Assembly: GCA_004017275.1 (NCBI GenBank)
Contig: SAKE01000018.1
Coordinates: forward strand, 30,006 to 94,005
Source: Mesorhizobium sp.
GTDB lineage: Bacteria > Pseudomonadota > Alphaproteobacteria > Rhizobiales > Rhizobiaceae
Direction of reading: 5' to 3'
DNA length: 64,000 nucleotides
The position numbers and the translations under genes are program-made. Below, one piece after another: positions 1 to 7,154 of the stretch (position 1 is its first letter; the number at the start of each line of letters is the position of its first letter). The notes below the pieces were generated by a model. The model was not told the origin of the DNA. It did not search any database and saw only the letters and a program-made list of their open reading frames with translations.

Positions 1-42
1 GGCCAGGCCCGCCGCTCTTTTCTTGAAGATCAGCTTCGGCTG

Positions 43-279
43 TTAGCGGCCGAAGAGGTTCCGGTCGCTGCCCTGAGGGGCGGACTTCTCTACGTCGCCC
101 GACGAATTGAGCAGCTTCTCGACGACGCCACCGCTGTTGCGGACCGAGCTCGTCTGCGCACTGTCAATCGAAGTGACTGCAGGCTGATTGGCACCGTTGG
201 AGCCGAAGTTGTCGCTGCCGGCGAAGGCACTGCCGGTGATGGCCAGAACGGCGGCGGCAGCAATAAGGATCTTGTTCAT
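43..279 (-). CDS. DUF680-type small secreted peptide, copy 1
   Basis: A 78-residue protein with a clear Sec signal peptide (basic start MNK, hydrophobic stretch, AFAG-type cleavage site near residue 20) and a short, low-complexity mature part that ends in QGSDRNLFGR. The signal peptide, the SDNFGS motif just after cleavage and the QGSDRNLFG end are shared with the next two genes, so the three are tandem paralogues. This pattern fits DUF680, a family found mainly in Mesorhizobium with no known function. This copy carries about 11 extra residues before the C-terminal motif. A strong AGGAGA ribosome binding site precedes the ATG, and this leader is almost identical to that of copy 2. The protein is probably periplasmic or exported. 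Confidence 0.85.
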   Translation of the reverse strand: MNKILIAAAAVLAITGSAFAGSDNFGSNGANQPAVTSIDSAQTSSVRNSGGVVEKLLNSSGDVEKSAPQGSDRNLFGR

Positions 280-350
280 TTTAGTCTCCTGAATTTTCTA
301 GGTTTTCGCCAGGGCGGCGGGCGGACCCGCCGTCTGCTGGGAATCGGCTG

Positions 351-554
351 TTAGTTGTTGCCGAAGAGGTTACGGTCGCTGCCTTGGGCAGGCGTCTGAG
401 CAGCCGGAGCCGACTTCTGGGTGGAAGCCGTGTACGACTGATCCACTGCGGCGGCAGGTTGGTTGGCGCCATCGGAGCCAAAGTTGTCGCTGCCGGCGAA
501 AGCGCTACCCGAGAGGGCCAGAACGGCGGCGGTAGCAAGAATGATCTTCTTCAT
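351..554 (-). CDS. DUF680-type small secreted peptide, copy 2
   Basis: A 67-residue member of the tandem DUF680 trio. It begins MKKIILATAAVLALSGSAFA, a textbook signal peptide, continues with GSDNFGSDGANQPA and ends QGSDRNLFGNN. The mature part has fewer than 50 residues, no cysteines, and is rich in Ala, Ser, Gln and Thr. The AGGAGAC ribosome binding site and the surrounding leader match those of copy 1, so the duplicated unit included the leader. Spacing to its neighbours is about 70 bases on each side. Function unknown. Confidence 0.85.
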   Translation of the reverse strand: MKKIILATAAVLALSGSAFAGSDNFGSDGANQPAAAVDQSYTASTQKSAPAAQTPAQGSDRNLFGNN

Positions 555-622
555 GTCAGTCTCCTGAATTTCTGGGTTGCCAGGGCAACGGGTGAACCCG
601 CCGTCAACTGGAAGTTCGGCCG

Positions 623-823
623 TTAGTGATTGCCGAAGAGGTTACGGTCGCTACCCTGGACAGGCGTCTGAGCAGCCGGTTCCGACTTCTTGACCGAAGC
701 GGTGTACGAGCTGTCGACAGCAGTGGCTGCCGGGGCGTTCGAACCATAGTGGTCGCTACCATTAGCGAAGGCGCTGCCGGAAATGGCCAGAACGGCGGCG
801 GCAGTGAGAATGATCTTTTTCAT
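623..823 (-). CDS. DUF680-type small secreted peptide, copy 3
   Basis: A 66-residue paralogue that starts at the internal ATG of a longer open frame. This start is preferred because the signal peptide (MKKIILTAAAVLAISGSAFA) begins there and a GGAG site lies about 10 bases upstream. The mature part carries SDHYGS and ends QGSDRNLFGNH. It is transcribed first in the trio. The 390-base AT-richer region upstream (953-1344) presumably holds the promoter. Function unknown; the family is characteristic of Mesorhizobium. Confidence 0.82.
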   Translation of the reverse strand: MKKIILTAAAVLAISGSAFANGSDHYGSNAPAATAVDSSYTASVKKSEPAAQTPVQGSDRNLFGNH

Positions 824-952
824 TTTTTTGTACTCCAGTATTTTCTTTTTCCGTCCGTCTAGCGGCGTACCTTGGGAAATGAAATCGCGTCGTTCGGACA
901 GGCCCGATGTGGGAGGGTAACCTCGCCTTTTCCAATCACGAAGTTGTTCCAT

Positions 953-1344
953 GTGGTCTATGAATCTACACCTTGAAATTGCGCCACGGGCGTCTTAGCG
1001 GTGTATTTTTCTATTCTATATCAGTGTATTAGATAAAATCGCCGTATGGATCACCAACTGTTTCGAAGGCCAGCGTTCACAGCGTCCTGCACGCACCGTC
1101 AACAGAAACGAACCGTTCGGTTCGATTTTAGAACGAGCTAATAGTCACTTTTCGAAACCGTTAACCTTTTTTGCCCCCCGCCAGAAGCGGATTCGAGAAG
1201 AGCGCAGCCGGGCGAATGGCCCCTCAGAAGACGAGATTTGAGCTCAGCACTCGCGAAAACGACCTTTCGCGTGCCGTGTCGCGCCGCATGGATACGATGT
1301 CGTTTTCATGCCGATGACGCGCCCGTGATCGTGATTAGATCATG
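953..1344. promoter_or_regulatory. AT-richer intergenic region with an operator-like inverted repeat
   Basis: About 390 bases without a convincing gene between the divergent DUF680 trio and the riboswitch. It is clearly more AT-rich than the coding DNA (for example 1000-1040). The one structured element seen is an inverted repeat with 6-base arms, CGAACC at 1109-1114 and GGTTCG at 1119-1124 around GTTC. It looks like a TetR-type operator or a small hairpin. Promoters for both flanking units should lie here, but no clear -35/-10 pair could be assigned. Confidence 0.4.
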
Positions 1345-1530
1345 ACATCTCAGGTGCCGCTTCGTGACGACGAGGCGGAGAATTGGGAAGCCGGTCAGAA
1401 TCCGGCGCTGCCCCCGCAACGGTGGTGGAGTTCAAGTCGCAACGGGAGACCACTGGGCAATTGCCTGGGAAGGTGTCGCGATGGTCCGCAAGGACAACTC
1501 CAGAGCCCGGAAACCAGCCGAGATTTCTAG
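1345..1530 (+). ncRNA. Cobalamin (vitamin B12) riboswitch
   Basis: The core of the cobalamin aptamer is readable in order: GGTGCC near 1354; GGGAAGCCGGTCAGAATCC (1385-1403), which is the GGGAA..GGTG..AATCC block; CTGCCCCCGCAAC (1408-1420); a variable arm of about 80 bases; and the closing box AGCCCGGAAACCAGCC (1504-1519). Downstream are two hairpins, 1539-1544 with 1550-1555 and 1576-1581 with 1585-1590, the second near the ribosome binding site region of the following gene. No U-tract follows, so control of translation initiation is more likely than termination. Known members repress the downstream gene when adenosylcobalamin is abundant. The only plausible target is the betaine demethylase gene at 1649, which is not a usual B12 target. 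Confidence 0.9.
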
Positions 1531-1648
1531 ACTCGACTGATCGCGGTGGGCGATCAAGAGGTGGATAGTGCATGCCCGGCGCATCGCCGGAATGCGTCCA
1601 ATCCTTCCTCCGTCACCACCAGTTCAGTCCTTGGAACGAGGACAGGAC

Positions 1649-2896
1649 ATGGATATCCGCAATGACATGCTGAGGCTCTTGAACAGCCGACGGCAAGGCT
1701 TTTCGCTAGAGCAGCCCTTCTACACCGATCCAGACTACTTCAAGCTCGATATGGAGCTGATCTGGTATCGCGATTGGCTGTTCGTCGGCCATGATTGCGA
1801 ACTGCCGAAGCCGGGCAGCTACATCACCGTGCAGATCGGCGACTATCCGGTCGTTCTTGTCCGCGACCAGCAAGGCAAGATCAACGCCTTCCACAATTCC
1901 TGCCGGCATCGCGGCAGCCGCGTCTGCAACACAGAGCGGGGTACGGCGGCAAAGCTCGTCTGCCCCTATCACCAGTGGACCTACGAGCTCGACGGCCGCC
2001 TGCTGTTTGCCCGCCAGATGGCCGACGGTTTCGACAAGAGTGAGTTCAGCCTGAAGCCGGTCGCCTGCGAGAGCGTCGGCGGCTACATCTTCATCTGCCT
2101 GGCCAAGGAGCCGGTGGATTTCGCGCCGATGCGGGCGATGATCGAACCTTATCTTTTGCCGCACCGGCTGCGCGACGCAAAGATCGCCTTCGAGAGCACG
2201 ATCATCGAGAAGGGCAACTGGAAGCTGGTCTGGGAAAACAACCGCGAGTGCTACCACTGCGCCGCCAATCATCCCGAGCTGTGCAAGACCTTCCCCGAAG
2301 CGCCGACCGTGACCGGCGTCAACGGCGCCGACAGCGATCCCGAGATGGTTGCGCATTGGGCCAAATGCGAGGCCGTCGGCCTGCCGAGCAAGTTCCGCAT
2401 CGATCCGGCCGGGCAGTACCGTGCCACCCGCGCGCCGCTGCTGCGCGATGCCGTCAGCTACACCATGACCGGCAAACTGGCGGTGAAGAAGAACCTCTCC
2501 GACACCGTCTCCGCCGACCGGATCGGCACCTTGATGCACTATCACTATCCGACGACCTGGAACCACATCCTCATCGATCACGCGGTGACGTTCCGGGTGC
2601 TGCCGATCAGCGCCACGGAAACGGCAGTGACGACCAAGTGGCTGGTGCACAAGGATGCGGTCGAGGGCGTCGATTACACCATCGAAGATCTCACCCATGT
2701 CTGGACCGAGACCAACGACCAGGACCGCCGCATCGTCGAGGAAAACGCCTTCGGCATCCTGTCGCCCGCCTATGAGCCCGGCCCCTATTCGGAGCTGCAT
2801 GAGGGCGGCGTGATCCAGTTCGTCGAATGGTACGCGTCGTTCATCGGGCCGCGCCTTGCCGAGGGCGGCCGGCCGGCGCTGCGCAGCGTCGCCTAG
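1649..2896 (+). CDS. gbcA: Rieske oxygenase, glycine betaine demethylase alpha subunit (GbcA-like)
   Basis: A 415-residue Rieske non-heme iron oxygenase. The Rieske [2Fe-2S] ligands are C85-x-H87 (in CRHRGS) and C105-x2-H108 (in CPYHQW). The mononuclear iron site is in ENNRECYHCAANHPE, with H203 and H208. The overall pattern, including TYELDGRLLFA and TTKWLVHKDAVEGVDY, matches GbcA, which with reductase GbcB converts glycine betaine plus O2 and NADH to dimethylglycine and formaldehyde. The ATG at 1649 is chosen because the family N-terminus and a GAGGACAGG ribosome binding site fit there; an open frame extends upstream to 1568. It is followed 22 bases later by its reductase gene. A related substrate such as a proline betaine cannot be excluded. 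Confidence 0.85.
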   Translation: MDIRNDMLRLLNSRRQGFSLEQPFYTDPDYFKLDMELIWYRDWLFVGHDCELPKPGSYITVQIGDYPVVLVRDQQGKINAFHNSCRHRGSRVCNTERGTAAKLVCPYHQWTYELDGRLLFARQMADGFDKSEFSLKPVACESVGGYIFICLAKEPVDFAPMRAMIEPYLLPHRLRDAKIAFESTIIEKGNWKLVWENNRECYHCAANHPELCKTFPEAPTVTGVNGADSDPEMVAHWAKCEAVGLPSKFRIDPAGQYRATRAPLLRDAVSYTMTGKLAVKKNLSDTVSADRIGTLMHYHYPTTWNHILIDHAVTFRVLPISATETAVTTKWLVHKDAVEGVDYTIEDLTHVWTETNDQDRRIVEENAFGILSPAYEPGPYSELHEGGVIQFVEWYASFIGPRLAEGGRPALRSVA

Positions 2897-2918
2897 CACA
2901 GGACAAAGGGACAAGAGG

Positions 2919-4028
2919 ATGAATGCGATGACGGATCTTGGCCTCTATCGCCATCTCGACCAGATGACGCCGTGGAACGACAGGCTGCAGGTGCTGGAAG
3001 TGATCGGTGTCAGCGACGAAGCGCCTGACGTCAAGACCTTCACCTTCCGCTCCGACAACCAGACCTGGTTCCGCTACAAGCCGGGCCAGTTCGTGACGCT
3101 GGAACTGCCGACATCAGACGGGCCGCTGATGCGCACCTATACGCTGTCGTCTTCGCCGTCGCGGCCGTTCTCGATCGCGGTGACGGTTAAGGCGCAGGCC
3201 GGCAGCACCGGCACGCGCTGGATGTTCGACCATCTGACGCCCGGCTCGCACGTCAAGGCCTATGGGCCGACCGGCGAGTTTTCGCTGCACAGCCACCCGG
3301 CGGCCAAATATCTGTTCATTTCGGCAGGGTCCGGCGTGACGCCGATGATGTCGATGCTGCGCTGGCTGAACGACTGCGCGCCATGGACCGATGTCGGCTT
3401 CGTCAACTGCGCGCGGCGCCCGGAAGAGATCATTTTCCGCAAGGAGCTCGAACTGCTCGGCAGCCGTATGCCCGGCCTCTCGCTCGGCTTCATGATCGAG
3501 GAGCGGTCGAGCCGCGAGGGTTGGTTCGGCCATATGGGCCGCATCGACGCGATCCGGCTGCCGCTGCTGGCGCCCGATTTCCGCGAGCGCGAAATCTTCT
3601 GCTGCGGCCCCGATCCCTTCATGCGCGCCGTGCGCGGCATGCTGGACTCCGCCGGCTTTGACATGACGAAATATCATCAGGAGAGCTTTGCGGCGCCTGT
3701 CGCGGAAGAAATCCCGGCGCCGTTCACCTCGCCGGCTGAAAACGGTGCCGCCATTGTCGCCGAAGCCGCGACGCCGATCCGTTTCGCGCTCTCGGATGTC
3801 GACGCCGAATGCGTTGCCGGCCAGACGGTGCTGCAGACCGCGCGGGCGTCGGGCGTTCGCATTCCCGCTGCCTGCGAGTTCGGCCTGTGCGGCACCTGCA
3901 AGGTGAGGAAGGTCGCGGGCAATGTCGAGATGAGCCACAATGGCGGCATCCTCGATCACGAAATCGACGACGGCTTTATCCTCGCCTGTTGCTCCAAGCC
4001 GCTGTCGGCGCTCGAAATCGAGGCGTGA
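2919..4028 (+). CDS. gbcB: Ferredoxin/FAD/NAD oxidoreductase, betaine demethylase reductase (GbcB-like)
   Basis: A 369-residue hybrid reductase. It has an N-terminal flavin domain with RTYTLSSSPS (FAD binding) and a nucleotide domain with SAGSGVTPMMSM and CCGPDPFM. A C-terminal plant-type [2Fe-2S] ferredoxin carries CEFGLCGTCKV and a later ACCSK cysteine. This order (FAD, NAD, ferredoxin) is that of GbcB and other class IB-like partners of Rieske oxygenases, passing electrons from NAD(P)H to the oxygenase. The start at 2919 is set by MNAMTDLG and an AAAGGG site. The gene lies 22 bases after gbcA and is surely cotranscribed, so it would also fall under the upstream riboswitch, at least by polarity. 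It ends convergently, 17 bases from the toxin gene. Confidence 0.85.
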   Translation: MNAMTDLGLYRHLDQMTPWNDRLQVLEVIGVSDEAPDVKTFTFRSDNQTWFRYKPGQFVTLELPTSDGPLMRTYTLSSSPSRPFSIAVTVKAQAGSTGTRWMFDHLTPGSHVKAYGPTGEFSLHSHPAAKYLFISAGSGVTPMMSMLRWLNDCAPWTDVGFVNCARRPEEIIFRKELELLGSRMPGLSLGFMIEERSSREGWFGHMGRIDAIRLPLLAPDFREREIFCCGPDPFMRAVRGMLDSAGFDMTKYHQESFAAPVAEEIPAPFTSPAENGAAIVAEAATPIRFALSDVDAECVAGQTVLQTARASGVRIPAACEFGLCGTCKVRKVAGNVEMSHNGGILDHEIDDGFILACCSKPLSALEIEA

Positions 4029-4045
4029 CCGGCAGGCGGCAGTCA

Positions 4046-4447
4046 TCAGGGGTCCGGGGTGATCAGCCTCAAGGATGGGAAATAGGTCCGGTAACGTCCG
4101 ACATCACGGGTCAGGAGCGGAAGCCGAGAGACGGCGGCATGGGCGCCAATGAAGAAATCGGGCAATATGCCGGTCCCCGATCCTTCCGATCGGTATTGCG
4201 TAAATACTTTTCCGGCAAGGAAAAGGGCGGCTCTCGGCATCGGAGCCATTTCGAGACCGGACGCATCCAGAAATGCCTCAAGATCCTCGATACTGATGTA
4301 GCGGACAGCAAGTTCGGCATAGACCGCATCATTGATCAACAATGGCCCATCGAGGCTCGCTGCTTCAAGCTGGGCAACCGACCAGTCCGCCCAATTGGGA
4401 TCGTCCGTGACAAGGTCGAGCAGAACGTTGCTGTCGACGAGCGTCAC
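4046..4447 (-). CDS. PIN-domain toxin (VapC-type)
   Basis: A 133-residue PIN-domain protein. VDSNVLLDL at residues 4-12 carries the first conserved aspartate; a mid-protein acidic position follows, and GILPDFFIGAHA supplies the late conserved Asp. VapC toxins are Mg-dependent ribonucleases that cut tRNA or other RNA. The gene overlaps its antitoxin gene by four bases (ATGA), the usual toxin-antitoxin coupling. The cognate RNA target cannot be read from sequence. Confidence 0.85.
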   Translation of the reverse strand: MTLVDSNVLLDLVTDDPNWADWSVAQLEAASLDGPLLINDAVYAELAVRYISIEDLEAFLDASGLEMAPMPRAALFLAGKVFTQYRSEGSGTGILPDFFIGAHAAVSRLPLLTRDVGRYRTYFPSLRLITPDP

Positions 4448-4677
4448 GCTTCGCCACGTGTCAGCGCCATGATCGCGTCGGTGGTGAGCCCCTCGCCGGC
4501 ATGGCCGCGCAACTTGGCGAAGCGGCTCGCAGGCGTCTTTTTGTCAGCGCGAGCCAGCACCACGCTGCCGTCGGCGGCGCGCCGGAAATCGACCTTGCTA
4601 CCCGGAACGAGCCCCAGGAGATCGCGGACCGGTTTGGGAATGGTCACCTGTCCTTTTGCCGTAACGGTGGTGGCCAT
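4444..4677 (-). CDS. AbrB/MazE-fold antitoxin
   Basis: A 77-residue SpoVT-AbrB-type protein beginning MATTVTAKGQVTIPKPVRD, the hallmark DNA-binding hairpin of this fold. The remaining half is a linker plus a C-terminal tail (MALTRGEA) expected to wrap the PIN toxin. The start at 4677 fits the domain and has an AGGAGTGAAG site; an in-frame ATG 21 bases upstream is less likely. It should repress its own promoter; GGTAATACC and ATTACC motifs at 4688-4717 are possible operator half-sites. Confidence 0.85.
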   Translation of the reverse strand: MATTVTAKGQVTIPKPVRDLLGLVPGSKVDFRRAADGSVVLARADKKTPASRFAKLRGHAGEGLTTDAIMALTRGEA

Positions 4678-4780
4678 CTTCACTCCTGGTAATACCATAC
4701 TTCAACAAGGCATTACCTTGCGGATCGGATTTCAAGTCGAGCCCTCGACCGAACCTTCGGAACCAGACAGGAACGTCCCT

Positions 4781-5527
4781 TCAAACTCCGTACCGTTCGG
4801 TGCGAATGTTTTCCGCGGCAACGCCGGCATCGATCAGCGCCTGAGCGGCAGCCGACACAAAGGCATTGGAGCCGCAGACGAAGGCGATGCCAGTCGCCTC
4901 GGGCAGCCGCGCCAGGGCTTGCGCTATCATCGCGACGTCCACCCGCCGCGCATAGTCGGCCGGTCGGCGTGCTGCTTCGCGTGTCAGCGTCAGCACCAGG
5001 TCGAAGCCGTCCCTGCGATCGTCGAGGGCGATCAGCTCGTCACGAAAGATCACTTCGTCCCAGACGCGGGCTGAAAACACCAGGACGACGGGCACCGTCG
5101 AACTGTGCGCGGCGCGATGACGGACCATCGACATCAAGGGCACGACACCCGAACCGCCACCGACCAGCAACAGCGGCCCGCTGCCGCCGTCGGGCCAGAC
5201 GAAATGCCCGCCGAGCGGCCCGCGCAGTTCGATTTCGTCGCCAATTGCCGCGACCTCGTGGAAGAATGGCGAAACCTCGCCATCGTCAAGCTTCTCGATC
5301 GCCAGTTCGATCGCCCCGTTCGTTTCGGGTGCGGAAGCGATGGAATAGGAGCGGCGCGCCTGATAGCCGTCCGGCGCCGTCAGCCTGACATCGACATGTT
5401 GCCCGGCACGATAAATGAACGGCCGCGACGGCTGGAAAAAGAAGCTGGTGACACGCGGCGTGCGCTTTTCGATACGGACGATCCTGGCTGTCTGCCAGGG
5501 CGATTGCATTGCTGCCGCATCGCTCAT
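4781..5527 (-). CDS. FAD/NAD(P)-binding ferredoxin reductase-like protein
   Basis: A 248-residue flavin reductase of the FNR family. It has RRSYSIASAPE for FAD binding, LLLVGGGSGVVPLMSM for the nucleotide, and a C-terminal IAFVCGSNAFV (the CGS/CGP motif). It has no iron-sulfur domain, so it passes electrons from NAD(P)H directly to its partner. Its start overlaps the end of the molybdenum enzyme gene by four bases, so the two are translationally coupled and probably form one redox system. The true start is ATG at 5527; a longer open frame upstream belongs to another reading frame of the neighbour. The physiological substrate is unknown. Confidence 0.8.
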   Translation of the reverse strand: MSDAAAMQSPWQTARIVRIEKRTPRVTSFFFQPSRPFIYRAGQHVDVRLTAPDGYQARRSYSIASAPETNGAIELAIEKLDDGEVSPFFHEVAAIGDEIELRGPLGGHFVWPDGGSGPLLLVGGGSGVVPLMSMVRHRAAHSSTVPVVLVFSARVWDEVIFRDELIALDDRRDGFDLVLTLTREAARRPADYARRVDVAMIAQALARLPEATGIAFVCGSNAFVSAAAQALIDAGVAAENIRTERYGV

Positions 5528-6135
5528 GGATCGTCCGTATAGCGCTGTTCGCGCCACGGGTCGCCATAGATGTGGTAGCCGCGCAATTCCCAGAAACCGG
5601 GTTCGTCGCGCATGGTGAATTGCAGGCCGTTCAGCCATTTGGCCGACTTCCAGAAATAGAGATGCGGCACCAGCAGCCTTGCCGGGCCGCCATGGTCCGG
5701 GGTGATCGGCTTGCCTTCGTAGAGCAGCGCCACCATCGCCTTGCCGGCGGTGAGATCCTTGACCGGCACATTGGTGGTGTAGCCGTCGAATGCGTGCGCC
5801 AGCGTGAAGCCGGTCGGCGGCTCCAAACCCGCATCGGCAAGGATGTCGTCGACCAGCACGCCCTGCCACGGCGTGTCGAACTTGGTCCATGCGGTCACAC
5901 AGTGGATGTCGCGTGTCATCTTGGTCAATGGCAGCGCGTTGAATTCGGCCCAGTTCCATTTCTTGATCGGGCGTGGCCCATGTTTCAGCGTGAAAGACCA
6001 GTCCTCGGTAGGCACGCGCGGCGTCGGGCCGGCCGACAGCACAGGAAAACCTTGTTCGAGATATTGGCCCGGCGGTATGCGCGCATCGCCATCGGTTGGC
6101 GGGCGCCGTCCTGAAGAGAAACCTCGGGTGACCAT
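5524..6135 (-). CDS. Sulfite oxidase-like molybdopterin oxidoreductase
   Basis: A protein of about 203 residues of the oxidoreductase molybdopterin-binding (sulfite oxidase/MsrP/YuiH-like) family. The Mo-ligating cysteine is in DIHCVTAW, and family motifs GYTTNVPV, GGPARLLVPHLYFWKSAKW and WELRGYH are present. No signal peptide is seen, so it is probably cytoplasmic, unlike MsrP. The start at 6135 (MVTRGFSSG) has GGGG in range; an ATG 15 bases upstream at 6150 lacks a ribosome binding site. It is coupled to the flavin reductase that follows. Substrate unknown; sulfite or an S-/N-oxide are guesses only. Confidence 0.8.
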   Translation of the reverse strand: MVTRGFSSGRRPPTDGDARIPPGQYLEQGFPVLSAGPTPRVPTEDWSFTLKHGPRPIKKWNWAEFNALPLTKMTRDIHCVTAWTKFDTPWQGVLVDDILADAGLEPPTGFTLAHAFDGYTTNVPVKDLTAGKAMVALLYEGKPITPDHGGPARLLVPHLYFWKSAKWLNGLQFTMRDEPGFWELRGYHIYGDPWREQRYTDDP

Positions 6136-6284
6136 CGTGGCAATCCCCATGCATCAAGCCATTATCGGCCTGACGCAATGTTCTCGAAGATGCCGTGACG
6201 GGCAACCGGAATCTTGATTGGCAGCGGCCGGCAGGGATCGTCACCGACGAGGCCCTGCCGATCCTGCGTTCATGTCAACGCCGC

Positions 6285-6419
6285 TCAGCCATTGGCAAAA
6301 GGCACCGCGACGCAGATTTGCGCTTCGCCACGCTCGACCAGCAAAAGCACCGACTTGCGGCCAGACTTGCCGGCCTGGGCGATTGCTTGGGTTACCTGCC
6401 TGGCGTTCTTAACCGGCAC
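6285..6419 (-). pseudogene. Fragment of an HtrA/DegP-type protease C-terminus
   Basis: The minus strand reads 44 in-frame codons to a stop: VPVKNARQVTQAIAQAGK, then SGRKSVLLLVERGEAQICVA and VPFANG. This resembles the end of the second PDZ domain of DegP/MucD serine proteases, where the RKSVLLLV.R core is typical. There is no catalytic domain and no start. The fragment abuts, and by a few codons overlaps out of frame, the 3' end of the beta-lactamase-fold gene, so it looks like debris from a past rearrangement. Assignment is by eye only. Confidence 0.55.
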
Positions 6420-7137
6420 CTGATTGACGGCAAAGATAGGCCATGGCAATCGTGCGCATGCGCTTGCCGTCGAAGCTCGGTCCGTGGCCGCCGTGACCGA
6501 TGCGGATCGGCAGGTCGAGCAGGCGCTGCATCGTGCTGATGTAGGCGACGCGGTCAGAGTCCGGCAGGCTATCGATCAGCGTGTCGTCGTAGATGGCGTC
6601 GCCGCTGAAGAACAGGCCGTCGGTCTCGTCGAACAGCGCGATCGAATCCGGCGAATGCCCGGGCAGATGCAGCACACGGAATTGCCGGTCGCCGAGATCG
6701 ACAATGTCGCCCTCGTCCAGGGTTCGCGTCAGCGGTGCGGGCGGGATCTTGTAGTCGGCGGCCTTCCAGCCCGGCGCCGGCAGCCTTGAGACGCCGCCTT
6801 CGAGATCGTGGAACATGTAGGCGTAGGTCGCCGTCTCATCCATGCTCTCGAATTGTTCGGCGCTGTGCACTGGCCCTGCTCGCCAGGGGAACTCATGCAG
6901 CGAGCCGACATGGTCGAGATGGATGTGGGTGGCAACGACCAGCAGCGGCTTGCCCACCGTCGTCTCGATGTGCGGGGCCAGCGGACAGATGCCCATGCCT
7001 GTGTCGACCAGAAGGTCGGCATCGCGGCCGCGTAGGTGCCAGATGTTGGCGCGCAGATAGTCATGCACGAACGGTTCGGTCAGCATCGTCGTCTTGTCGT
7101 CGACGATGCTTTTGCTGAACCAGTGCGAGCCCGGCAT
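6409..7137 (-). CDS. Metallo-beta-lactamase-fold hydrolase
   Basis: A 242-residue MBL-fold protein with the metal motif ATHIHLDHVG (residues 69-78), a second-shell HLPGHSPDSIALFD and FFSGDAIYDD supplying the bridging Asp. Proteins of this type hydrolyse thioesters, lactones or phosphoesters; the substrate cannot be assigned. It starts 17 bases after the stop of the phosphofructokinase gene and is therefore probably in the same operon. The last codons (SGAG, TAA) run into the degP-like fragment, so the native C-terminus may have been replaced. Confidence 0.8.
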   Translation of the reverse strand: MPGSHWFSKSIVDDKTTMLTEPFVHDYLRANIWHLRGRDADLLVDTGMGICPLAPHIETTVGKPLLVVATHIHLDHVGSLHEFPWRAGPVHSAEQFESMDETATYAYMFHDLEGGVSRLPAPGWKAADYKIPPAPLTRTLDEGDIVDLGDRQFRVLHLPGHSPDSIALFDETDGLFFSGDAIYDDTLIDSLPDSDRVAYISTMQRLLDLPIRIGHGGHGPSFDGKRMRTIAMAYLCRQSGAG

Positions 7138-7154
7138 CAGATGTCAGCCCGGCT

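Noticed and set aside
1706..2914. A 402-codon open frame antisense to gbcA
   Set aside because: It mirrors the codon structure of a clear Rieske oxygenase, has no recognisable motif, and long antisense frames are common at this GC content.
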